Positions 1-5,221 of a stretch of DNA of 5,385 bases are shown piece after piece (position 1 is the first letter of the stretch; every line of letters begins with the position of its first letter). Source of the DNA: Fischerella sp. (GTDB lineage: Bacteria > Cyanobacteriota > Cyanobacteriia > Cyanobacteriales > Nostocaceae); assembly GCA_026419705.1 (NCBI GenBank), contig JANZYY010000392.1, positions 1 to 5,385 on the forward strand. Reading direction: 5' to 3'. The notes under the pieces were generated by a model. That model ran no database searches, was not told where the DNA came from, and worked only from the letters and a program-made list of their open reading frames with translations. The translations under genes and the position numbers were made by a program.

Positions 1-1
1 C

Positions 2-7
2 AAGGAG
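2..7 (+). promoter_or_regulatory. Shine-Dalgarno site of the peptidoglycan-binding gene
   Basis: AAGGAG lies seven bases before the ATG at 15, an ideal ribosome-binding site. It fixes the start at 15 rather than at the internal ATG at 54. The promoter lies outside the window. Confidence 0.8.
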
Positions 8-14
8 TAGGAAC

Positions 15-503
15 ATGCAATCGACAAGCGATCGCGGCAACACAGTACCAGAAATGTTGCAGATAGATTTAAACAAGCCAGAACTACGGCTTGGTTCCAG
101 CGGTGAAGCGGTGGAAGAGTTGCAACGGCTTTTAACCGAAAGAGGTGTTTATACTGGAAAAATTGATGGCATATTCGGAAAGCTGACACAAGAATGTGTC
201 AAAAGATATCAACGTCGTTTTTTTCTGTCTGATGACGGTATTGTTGGATACAAGACATGGTTAGTCTTGTATACAGCAAGGCCAGTGGATCTACCAGAAT
301 TGAGAAAAGGCAGTAGTGGAGAATTGGTAATGAAGGTGCAGCGTGTCCTGAAATCAACACAAGATTACATAGGATATGTTGACGGTGAATTCGGGCCGAT
401 TACAGAAGCTGCTGTCCAAACTTGGCAAGTGCGTAACAATCTACCGGATACTGGCATTATTGATGAAGTTACTTGGCACGCCCTGAGTAAAATTCGGCAA
501 TAG
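15..503 (+). CDS. Tandem peptidoglycan-binding domain protein (two PG_binding_1 modules)
   Basis: This 162-residue protein consists almost entirely of two PG_binding_1-type three-helix modules, at about residues 25-86 and 96-158. Each has the family pattern: a L-R-x-G-S-S-G-E opening, an amphipathic helix, a D-G-x-F-G turn (51-55 and 123-127), a helix ending in a Gln-rich segment, and G-I-[VI]-x-x-x-T-W (75-82 and 147-154). In this family such modules anchor proteins to peptidoglycan or related glycans, usually beside a catalytic domain. Here there is no hydrolase, amidase or L,D-transpeptidase domain, no signal peptide and no membrane segment, so its location is uncertain. The first 20 or so residues look unstructured. 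The start is supported by AAGGAG seven bases upstream. It converges on the Ycf51 gene across a repeat spacer. The family is secure; the role as a standalone glycan-binding protein is inference. Confidence 0.9.
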   Translation: MQSTSDRGNTVPEMLQIDLNKPELRLGSSGEAVEELQRLLTERGVYTGKIDGIFGKLTQECVKRYQRRFFLSDDGIVGYKTWLVLYTARPVDLPELRKGSSGELVMKVQRVLKSTQDYIGYVDGEFGPITEAAVQTWQVRNNLPDTGIIDEVTWHALSKIRQ

Positions 504-525
504 ACAGAGTCCGAGAACAAAAGAA

Positions 526-616
526 CATCTCCCCATCTCCCCATCTCGCCATTTGTTATTGGTTGGTGGTTGGTGGTCGTCAACTATGCCCAATCAATGC
601 CCCCATCACCCCATCA
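526..616. repeat. Short tandem repeat (STRR-type) spacer between convergent genes
   Basis: Three repeat blocks lie in about 90 bases. CATCTCCC occurs three times in tandem at 526-549 (third copy with one change). GGTTGGT occurs twice at 561-574, followed by a degenerate copy. CCCCATCA occurs twice at 601-616. Degenerate 7-8 bp tandem repeats of this kind are known from heterocystous cyanobacteria as STRR sequences; assigning these to that class is from memory. The last block overlaps the stop codon (606-608) and final codons of the minus-strand Ycf51 gene. No conventional hairpin terminator was found between the two convergent genes. Confidence 0.75.
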
Positions 617-1151
617 CCCCCTCTTTTCCTTGGGCACTGGGTTTTGGTAATGTGGCAAATCTATCCTGATAAATTTCAATTGCCATTTGCGGATCTTCAC
701 GAGTAAAAAGCGATCGCTTCGCTTGACCCAAGTAAACTGGTACAGAAATTCCTGGTTCTGGATGGAGAATAGTACGAGCACGAATGGTCAATTGGTTTTC
801 TCCTGGTTTACCCATACGACCATAAGAATATAAATCGCTTGCCGCTTGGCGTAAAGTTGCTTCTAATTCTGGGGGGGTAATTTCCGGAGGGATGGCAATC
901 ACCGTTTGTGTTGCTCCATTATCATAAACCAATTTATACCGTACTGCCCCAGGAATGACCGTACGGGTCAAAGGGGTTAACGACAGGGCAAATAAACCAG
1001 TGGTTAGCACCAACATAAAACCCGTCGTACCGACTAAGCGAAAGCGCAGCCCCCATTTGAAAATAAAACCCAAGACTGTCAGGGTTGCAAATATCAATGT
1101 GGCGATACCCGACCATTGGGCGTACTGAAGAAAGTCAGCTTGCGAGAACAT
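606..1151 (-). CDS. Ycf51 family protein (DUF2518)
   Basis: The protein has 181 residues. Two hydrophobic segments near the N-terminus (about 13-32 and 39-58) are joined by a short basic loop (K-W-G-L-R-F-R), predicting a two-pass membrane anchor. A soluble domain follows at about 66-170 with Y-K-L-V-Y-D-N-G, an I-P-P-E-I-T-P-P-E-L segment before a helix, and P-V-Y-L-G-Q-A-K-R-S-L-F near the end. Overall pattern and length match the Ycf51 family of cyanobacteria and some plastid genomes, whose function is unknown. The ATG at 1151 is chosen because the first membrane segment follows closely; no clear Shine-Dalgarno site precedes it. The last seven residues (G-K-E-G-V-M-G) and the stop come from repeat DNA, so the C-terminus is probably not conserved. 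The next gene upstream is 290 bases away, with a terminator between, so it is likely transcribed alone. Confidence 0.85.
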   Translation of the reverse strand: MFSQADFLQYAQWSGIATLIFATLTVLGFIFKWGLRFRLVGTTGFMLVLTTGLFALSLTPLTRTVIPGAVRYKLVYDNGATQTVIAIPPEITPPELEATLRQAASDLYSYGRMGKPGENQLTIRARTILHPEPGISVPVYLGQAKRSLFTREDPQMAIEIYQDRFATLPKPSAQGKEGVMG

Positions 1152-1327
1152 AATAATTGACTAACTAGGCGTCTGCTTTTTTTGGTTACAGATACCTATT
1201 TTACGAGTGCGATCGCTCCACGAGCGGCGATTGTCCCAACAAGCAACCAACAAATTTTTATTTTTATTTTGTTTGTGCTGACTGTGTAATGGGCGTTGAG
1301 CATCAATAAGGGTGCGATCGTAAATTT

Positions 1328-1347
1328 CAAGTTCGGATCGGAACTTG
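1328..1347. repeat. 20-bp near-perfect palindrome
   Basis: CAAGTTCGGATCGGAACTTG is self-complementary at nine of ten base pairs; the only mismatch is 1335/1340. It could be a protein-binding dyad or, as RNA, a 7-bp hairpin with a 6-base loop. It sits about 180 bases upstream of the Ycf51 start and just beyond the terminator of the upstream gene. It has no T-run, so a terminator is unlikely. Its function is unknown. Confidence 0.5.
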
Positions 1348-1370
1348 CACAACTTGTTGAATAATCTCCC

Positions 1371-1401
1371 AAAAACAGCTCAATCATCGGGCTTTGAGCT
1401 G
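1371..1401 (-). terminator. Probable intrinsic terminator of the 1441-1719 gene
   Basis: On the minus strand, CAGCTCAA (1401-1394), a ten-base loop and TTGAGCTG (1383-1376) form a perfect 8-bp stem followed at once by TTTTT (1375-1371). It starts about 40 bases past the TAA stop at 1441. The stem is only moderately GC-rich, but position and T-run fit a Rho-independent terminator. Confidence 0.6.
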
Positions 1402-1440
1402 ATTTTACAACCCTCAGCACAGACAGTTCTTGAGAGAAGG

Positions 1441-1719
1441 TTATTTTGAATGCACAACACTCTCGCGCAGCTTTTGAATAACCATCTGGTTTTCGGGACG
1501 ATCGCGTTCGACCAAAACAGCCTCAGCAATCTCCAACAACGCCTCACAAGAGGAATTCATTTGCTGCATGGAGTTGAGCGTAAAAGTAGCGCGAGCGTAG
1601 AGCAACAGAAATAATTCTGCGATCTCAGAGTTTGCCAACACCACCTCATCGGAGGGCGGATGGTCGGTTTTCATTTGCCACAGATATGGCGTCAAGGGCA
1701 ATTTCCACAATTGTCCCAT
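1441..1719 (-). CDS. Small helical hypothetical protein
   Basis: I do not recognise this family. From the ATG at 1719 it has 92 residues. A TTG at 1731 in the same frame would add four (M-L-S-T), and an in-frame TGA lies just above that. Neither start has a good Shine-Dalgarno site; the ATG is preferred. After a Trp/Pro-rich N-terminus, the rest looks alpha-helical: roughly S-E-I-A-E-L-F-L-L-L-Y-A-R-A-T-F-T-L, then C-E-A-L-L-E-I-A-E-A-V-L-V-E-R, then M-V-I-Q-K-L-R-E-S-V. There is no signal peptide, membrane segment or catalytic motif. The amphipathic pattern would suit a small protein-interaction or regulatory protein, which is only inference. It lies 76 bases after the HExxH gene on the same strand and ends at a likely terminator, so the two may be co-transcribed. 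Confidence 0.55.
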   Translation of the reverse strand: MGQLWKLPLTPYLWQMKTDHPPSDEVVLANSEIAELFLLLYARATFTLNSMQQMNSSCEALLEIAEAVLVERDRPENQMVIQKLRESVVHSK

Positions 1720-1795
1720 TGTAGATAGCAATTGTATTCATCCAGAGTACTGCGAATGCCATGTTCACTCAAGGCTTGGGTCACGCTCCAGCGCA

Positions 1796-2161
1796 TCAAC
1801 AATCGCCATTTCTAGAAACTGATCTGTAAACAGGATTATTTGCCCAAATTTCCTCAGACACTAGCGGCTCAATCGACCCGCGAGTTGACCATTCTTTGCC
1901 AGAAATTGTTTTGGGAAGACGATACACCACTTTGGGATTAGGCGTTGGAGCAAGGGCTATGGTGCCATATTGCTCCCCTAAACTGTCGGTATAAGCATGA
2001 CAGCTTTCATGGACAACTGTTGGAAGACGACTTACGACTGCATCAAAACCGTCACGTGTTTCATCATCTTGCCACCATAACCTCAACTGCTTGGCTCCTT
2101 GAGCCTGCAAAAATTCTCGTCCAGCAGGATAGACGCAATCAAGCACAGCGATCGCTTCCAT
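1796..2161 (-). CDS. Hypothetical protein with an HExxH motif, possibly frameshifted at its C-terminus
   Basis: The frame gives 121 residues and I do not recognise the family. The start is well supported: ATG at 2161, GAGAGG six bases upstream, and an in-frame TAG just above. At residues 51-55 the sequence reads H-E-S-C-H within L-P-T-V-V-H-E-S-C-H-A-Y, a hydrophobic helix carrying the zinc-metallopeptidase pattern HExxH. The motif can occur by chance and no third ligand is certain. No signal peptide or membrane segment is present. After N-N-P (about residue 110) the frame ends in V-Y-R-S-V-S-R-N-G-D-C, which looks non-native. The +1 frame continues F-T-D-Q-F-L-E-M-A-I-V-D-A-L-E-R-D-P-S-L-E to a TGA at 1765, a far more protein-like tail. 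It may therefore be a recently broken gene or a sequence with an indel; a metallopeptidase role is tentative. Confidence 0.55.
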   Translation of the reverse strand: MEAIAVLDCVYPAGREFLQAQGAKQLRLWWQDDETRDGFDAVVSRLPTVVHESCHAYTDSLGEQYGTIALAPTPNPKVVYRLPKTISGKEWSTRGSIEPLVSEEIWANNPVYRSVSRNGDC

Positions 2162-2167
2162 AATCTG

Positions 2168-2173
2168 CCTCTC
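2168..2173 (-). promoter_or_regulatory. Shine-Dalgarno site of the HExxH gene
   Basis: GAGAGG on the minus strand ends six bases before the ATG at 2161. With the in-frame TAG just upstream it shows the N-terminus is intact, so any damage to this gene is at its 3' end. Confidence 0.6.
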
Positions 2174-2520
2174 ATGCTAATAGCATTTGAAAGTTTCCAT
2201 CTTCATATAAAGGAAATGTGGTTTTTTGATTTACAAGGAAAAATAGATGTTCCTATTTTAGGGTTAGATAACTGAATCTACGTATTGCTATCCAGGATAC
2301 AGCTTGCTAGTGAACCATTTTGATAACGACTAATAGTATCATCACAGGTAGAGAAAGAGCAAAATCTATCGTTAATAAACTTGATGCAGATACTAAAAAT
2401 GCAAACTATTCGGGGTAAAATTTCATCATAAAAATCCTTAGTTTATTAAGATCAAATTCAAGTTTTGAGTTAAAAATTGAATGCCAAAACTCTACTAATC
2501 GACTACAAAAATATAGATAA

Positions 2521-2692
2521 GGGCATCTTTGTATAGATGCCCGTTTTGCAGGAAAACACCCACAAAGGGTGAACCTACACCTTCCCAACAATCAGCAACA
2601 GTGACTAATGTCTAATTAGTCACACTCACGTTCACAGATGTGAATATAGTAATTTTATTAACTCAATAATAGATTGCCATCTGTGTATACAC
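2521..2692. repeat. Cluster of hairpins and palindromes downstream of the ligase gene
   Basis: Four or five dyads lie in about 170 bases. (1) GGGCATCT/AGATGCCC, 2521-2528 with 2535-2542, is an 8-bp stem with a 6-base loop. (2) CACCC/GGGTG, 2557-2561 with 2567-2571, is followed on the minus strand by TTTT. (3) GTGACTAAT/ATTAGTCAC, 2601-2609 with 2615-2623, is a perfect 9-bp stem. (4) TTCACA/TGTGAA, 2631-2644, has a 2-base centre. (5) CACAGATG/CATCTGTG, 2633-2640 with 2678-2685, competes with dyad 4. A perfect palindrome GTGTATACAC (2683-2692) closes the group. It could be a dispersed palindromic repeat, the 3' untranslated region of the ligase mRNA (which ends at 2718), or an uncharacterised structured RNA. 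Hairpin 2 could act as a weak minus-strand terminator. Confidence 0.55.
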
Positions 2693-2717
2693 TGGAAATT
2701 TTTGACTGTTGCCCTAG

Positions 2718-4169
2718 CTAACTGCCGGGATCTGCAAGCTTTTCGTGTTGATTGTAGCGATGAACAACACCAGAAATAGCGGCGATCGGCAACCAAGAAA
2801 GTGTATTTAACCGCAAATCAAATAATGTCACGTCAAAAGTATTAAATAATACCAGTGCTCCGAAGACTACTAAATAACTGAATAATATCAATCTATCTTC
2901 TGAATCGAGATATTTGGAATTTTGCAAACATTGAACGCCGGCAATAAATATCCAACTGAGTAAAGCACAAAATAAAATCGTTGTGGGTAAACCTGTTTCA
3001 GCAGATAGCATCAAAAACAAATTGTGGGGATGACCCAACCAAACATTCATCTGTGCTTCATAGAGTTGAGTGAAATTGCGTAATCCCCAACCGGTCCAAG
3101 GGCGTTGCTGAGTTAGTGACCAAGCAAATTGCCACTGGGTTTTACGAAGTAAAACTACGGGTCTATCCGAATAAATTTGGTCGTTTAACCGTGCCCAAAA
3201 GTAAGCTGGCACAAATTTGCGGAAAAATTTAGCAATTGCAGAAGGAGCAAAAGCAGCTAAAAGCACACTCATAACTACAGTGGTAACACCGGCAAAGAGA
3301 ATGCGCCAGCCTTGATAAAGTGCATAAACTAGACAAGCAAGAAAGGCGATCGCCCACGCATTTCGCGAGTAGGTCAAAATTAATGCGATAAAATTAGCAA
3401 TCGCTACCGCAGTGAGGAAGAGGAAACAGAGAGTGGAATAGGAGCCAGTATGTTGGAGAGTCTCTCCCCAACCCCACCAGCGTGAGAAGATGGGGGAACG
3501 TTCAAAATAACTAACGCTCCTCGGCTGTTGAACGCCAGACACTACAATTTTAGTCACGCGAGGAAGGCGGGAACTCCTGTTGTCTCTTGTCTTCTGATAA
3601 GCTTCCAGCCACAGTCCCAAGCTAAGGATGAAAACTATCACCAAATAACCAGCGAGGATGTTAGCGTACATGAACACAGAAGCCATGCGACCTGGCGGCT
3701 CTCCTCCTGTGACGATCGCCCAACCAAAAACGCTTTTCCATTGTGGTGGAGTAGTCCAACCACAAAACAATTGTCCCAAACCAATGCTCACTATTGGTAC
3801 AGAAGTTATTACTAAAATCCAAGATAGTTGTCGCAGTTGTGCTGGTGTCTGGATTAGGGTGCTGAAGGCAGCGAAAAATAGAATGAATGGTAAGAAATTA
3901 AATAAACCAAGAATTGCTACTTTTTGATCGAAAGCAAAACCGGTACTAATGATTAGCAATATACCTAAAAGCGCAAATCCCAAATTTTGGGGACGGCGAA
4001 TAATAGTGTGGTATTTTTGGAACCATGTTCCTAACATTACCAAACCCAGGATCACAGCCCCCCAAAATGGAATTAATGGAAAGATCAGCAGTCCTAGCTG
4101 AGCAGAATTCCAGGAAAACTGTAAACGAGGATCGGGATGTGGCAAAAAAGGTAATTTGTACTTTGTCAT
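2718..4169 (-). CDS. O-antigen ligase / polymerase family membrane protein (WaaL/Wzy_C type)
   Basis: A 483-residue polytopic membrane protein with about 11 hydrophobic segments (from about 21 to 470). It shows the layout of the O-antigen ligase superfamily: T-Y-S-R-N-A-W at 266-272, then a large presumably periplasmic loop (about 310-386), then H-N-x9-G-x-x-T at 382-396, matching the WaaL motif H[NSQ]X9GXX[GTY]. R342, and P357-W-T-G-W-G ahead of it, also fit. Family members transfer or polymerise lipid-linked glycans at the outer face of the inner membrane; cyanobacterial members are linked to lipopolysaccharide or exopolysaccharide, and the distant IctB group belongs here too. The substrate cannot be told from sequence. 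A basic, aromatic-rich loop at about 191-242 is longer than I would expect. The ATG at 4169 lies in repeat DNA and has no Shine-Dalgarno site, so the start is less certain than the family. No glycosyltransferase genes are adjacent. Confidence 0.88.
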   Translation of the reverse strand: MTKYKLPFLPHPDPRLQFSWNSAQLGLLIFPLIPFWGAVILGLVMLGTWFQKYHTIIRRPQNLGFALLGILLIISTGFAFDQKVAILGLFNFLPFILFFAAFSTLIQTPAQLRQLSWILVITSVPIVSIGLGQLFCGWTTPPQWKSVFGWAIVTGGEPPGRMASVFMYANILAGYLVIVFILSLGLWLEAYQKTRDNRSSRLPRVTKIVVSGVQQPRSVSYFERSPIFSRWWGWGETLQHTGSYSTLCFLFLTAVAIANFIALILTYSRNAWAIAFLACLVYALYQGWRILFAGVTTVVMSVLLAAFAPSAIAKFFRKFVPAYFWARLNDQIYSDRPVVLLRKTQWQFAWSLTQQRPWTGWGLRNFTQLYEAQMNVWLGHPHNLFLMLSAETGLPTTILFCALLSWIFIAGVQCLQNSKYLDSEDRLILFSYLVVFGALVLFNTFDVTLFDLRLNTLSWLPIAAISGVVHRYNQHEKLADPGS

Positions 4170-4266
4170 TTGTCATTTGATTTGTTGTTTGTTGTTTGTT
4201 GGTTGTTGGTTGTTGATTGTTCCGAGCAACTACCAACCACCAACTCATAACCAATGACTAATGACT
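4166..4266. repeat. Self-complementary heptamer (STRR-type) array between two minus-strand genes
   Basis: From 4183 the plus strand reads as near-exact heptamers (TTGTTGT twice, TTGTTGG twice, TTGTTGA, TTGTTCC). From about 4227 it reads as complementary-type heptamers (CAACTAC, CAACCAC, CAACTCA, then TGACTAA-like units). The halves pair: 4198-4215 with 4227-4244 gives 16 matches of 18 around an 11-base loop. At its left end the doubled unit ATGACAA (minus strand) provides the ligase start codon. The array fills nearly the whole spacer between the YaaW-type stop at 4273 and the ligase ATG at 4169. Confidence 0.75.
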
Positions 4267-4272
4267 ATTTCG

Positions 4273-5115
4273 TCAAGCTAGCTCCCAACATTCTGCACGA
4301 GTGAGACGAATTTGAGCCAAAGCAAAGATAGTTGGTATGATCCGACCGTAATTGGTAGCGATCGCTCTCCACCCCAAATCCGCAAAAAACCAAGCCCACA
4401 TAATCGGCCCTAAAAAGGCAAACATGCTGCGAACTGCTCCATAGCGAGCTGCGCTCACAGCCATACCTCGCCGTGCCATTTGTAAAACAACATAGTTTTG
4501 AAATTGAGTTGTCACAACTGCGCCGCTTTGGAGGCTAGCTTGTTTGGCAACTTGATAGGTGGCAAAGTGCATAGCAAATTGACGGGCAATTTGTTTGAGT
4601 AGCAGCGGTTGGATGATCGAGGTAACAGCCAAAGCACTACCTCCTTTAAAAAGCAGCCCTAAAGGATCGGGCTGCAAAGTCAATGGTAGCGGTTTATCCA
4701 GTTGTGATTTTGCTAACTGGCGCTGCACCCGTACAGTTAGTTTTTGTTTGTCCTTTTCTGGCAGTTTTTTCCATACCCGCCCCAGCAGATGTAAAAAAAC
4801 TTCTGCTTCTAAATCAATAGTTGACAAATCATTAGAATAGGGGATTTTTAAATACTTACATACTTGCAGCAGCGCTTGTCGGTACGTTACCTGATTTGTA
4901 CGTCCCCGCAATACGGTTATCCCATCAGCAGCCAAAAAGCGAAAGCGCTGTTCTAATGCATCCAGCCAAGCTTCTCGACCTTGGCTTTGTACTTCTATTG
5001 GTTCAGGTGTCTGAACGTAGTCTAGAGGGTTGAACTTCCGGCTAAACAGAATTGCCGTCAAGTCCTGTAATTCGTCTTCGGTAGCCAGCTCTAGTGCTGC
5101 CCTGAGTTCGTCCAA
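4273..5115 (-). CDS. YaaW family (UPF0174) protein
   Basis: A 280-residue protein resembling the YaaW/UPF0174 family, which is related to ubiquinol-cytochrome c chaperone-like proteins; its bacterial function is unknown. The N-terminus (1-30) has the usual acidic helix followed by L-x-x-L-x-x-I-L. A helical middle (about 48-140) carries an L-E-A-E-V-F-L-H-L-L segment. A Gly/Ala-rich hydrophobic stretch lies at about 151-175, and a second hydrophobic segment (227-247, F-L-G-P-I-M-W-A-W-F-F-A-D-L-G-W) precedes the conserved-looking C-terminus Y-G-R-I-I-P-T-I-F-A-L-A-Q-I-R-L. The hydrophobic segments suggest membrane association, but this is not certain. The start codon is TTG at 5115, chosen because GGAGG lies eight bases upstream and no in-frame ATG is near; the upstream ATG at 5135 is out of frame. 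Repeat DNA separates it from the ligase gene, so joint expression is not assured. Confidence 0.82.
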   Translation of the reverse strand: MDELRAALELATEDELQDLTAILFSRKFNPLDYVQTPEPIEVQSQGREAWLDALEQRFRFLAADGITVLRGRTNQVTYRQALLQVCKYLKIPYSNDLSTIDLEAEVFLHLLGRVWKKLPEKDKQKLTVRVQRQLAKSQLDKPLPLTLQPDPLGLLFKGGSALAVTSIIQPLLLKQIARQFAMHFATYQVAKQASLQSGAVVTTQFQNYVVLQMARRGMAVSAARYGAVRSMFAFLGPIMWAWFFADLGWRAIATNYGRIIPTIFALAQIRLTRAECWELA

Positions 5116-5123
5116 TTTCCCTT

Positions 5124-5128
5124 CCTCC
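5124..5128 (-). promoter_or_regulatory. Strong Shine-Dalgarno site deciding a TTG start
   Basis: On the minus strand a purine-rich run with GGAGG at its core ends eight bases before TTG at 5115. It is the best ribosome-binding site in the window apart from the one at 2-7, and it justifies the rare start codon for the YaaW-family gene. Confidence 0.65.
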
Positions 5129-5180
5129 CTTCCATGCAGCTTTTTCTGTACCTTATTCTACTATTAGCTTTCAGCAGTCA

Positions 5181-5221
5181 TTTGTTTGTTATCAGTTGTT
5201 GGGTGTTGGTTGATGGTGGTG
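5181..5221. repeat. Short heptamer (STRR-type) tract upstream of the YaaW-family gene
   Basis: TTGTTGG, GTGTTGG and TTGATGG follow each other at 5196-5216, with looser copies on both sides. The units belong to the same family as the left arm of the array at 4183-4220. The YaaW-family gene is thus bracketed by related repeats. Confidence 0.6.

Larger units (their letters stand above)
1152..1440. other. Intergenic spacer upstream of the Ycf51 gene
   Basis: These 289 bases hold no reading frame I believe in; the longest minus-strand ones need GTG or TTG starts, lack ribosome-binding sites and look random. The spacer contains a terminator-like hairpin at 1371-1401, a 20-bp near-perfect palindrome at 1328-1347, a HIP1 octamer at 1209-1216, and an AT-rich stretch around 1252-1272. 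The Ycf51 promoter should lie here, but no convincing -35/-10 pair stands out. Confidence 0.5.
2162..2717. other. Long AT-rich intergenic region
   Basis: This 556-base stretch separates the ligase stop from the HExxH gene. Its left part, to about 2515, is AT-rich, with only an AT-rich hairpin (AAAATAG 2240-2246 with CTATTTT 2253-2259) and a small inverted repeat (ATGCT/AGCAT, 2174-2186). It should contain the HExxH gene promoter, but none is convincing. The right third is a hairpin cluster annotated separately. A 33-codon plus-strand frame at 2174-2275 and a 61-codon minus-strand frame at 2406-2591 lack supporting signals. No tRNA-like or recognised RNA-family fold was seen. Confidence 0.5.

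Noticed and set aside
1161..1420. Two overlapping minus-strand frames of 63 and 74 codons, considered as a decayed transposase or gene
   Set aside because: Both need GTG or TTG starts, their sequences have no recognisable motif, and they overlap a palindrome and a terminator. I see no stitched frame that restores a coherent protein.
1647..1739. Minus-strand ATG frame of 31 codons overlapping the start of the 92-residue gene
   Set aside because: It is short, has no ribosome-binding site and overlaps a longer, more protein-like frame.
2174..2275. 33-codon plus-strand frame containing M-W-F-F-D-L-Q-G-K-I-D-V-P-I-L-G-L-D-N
   Set aside because: It has no Shine-Dalgarno site at the first ATG, and AAGGA is too close to the second ATG (2216). 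It overlaps the upstream region of the HExxH gene and resembles no known family.
2521..2542. GGGCATCT hairpin as a plus-strand terminator (followed by GTTTTG)
   Set aside because: No plus-strand gene precedes it for over 2 kb and the T-run is short. It is better treated as part of the palindrome cluster.
2406..2591. 61-codon minus-strand frame downstream of the ligase
   Set aside because: It runs through two hairpins of the palindrome cluster, is rich in Cys and Arg in a way typical of translated repeats, and has no good start or ribosome-binding site.
3528..3927. Plus-strand frames of 89 and 95 codons inside the ligase gene
   Set aside because: They are antisense shadows of a well-supported membrane-protein gene.
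4166..4266. Repeat array considered as a CRISPR
   Set aside because: The units are 7 bp and contiguous without unique spacers, and there are no cas genes.
5155..5181. Possible promoter for the YaaW-family gene (minus strand TAGAAT with an ATGACT-like -35)
   Set aside because: The spacer is only 15 bases and the -35 match is partial, so it is too weak to annotate.
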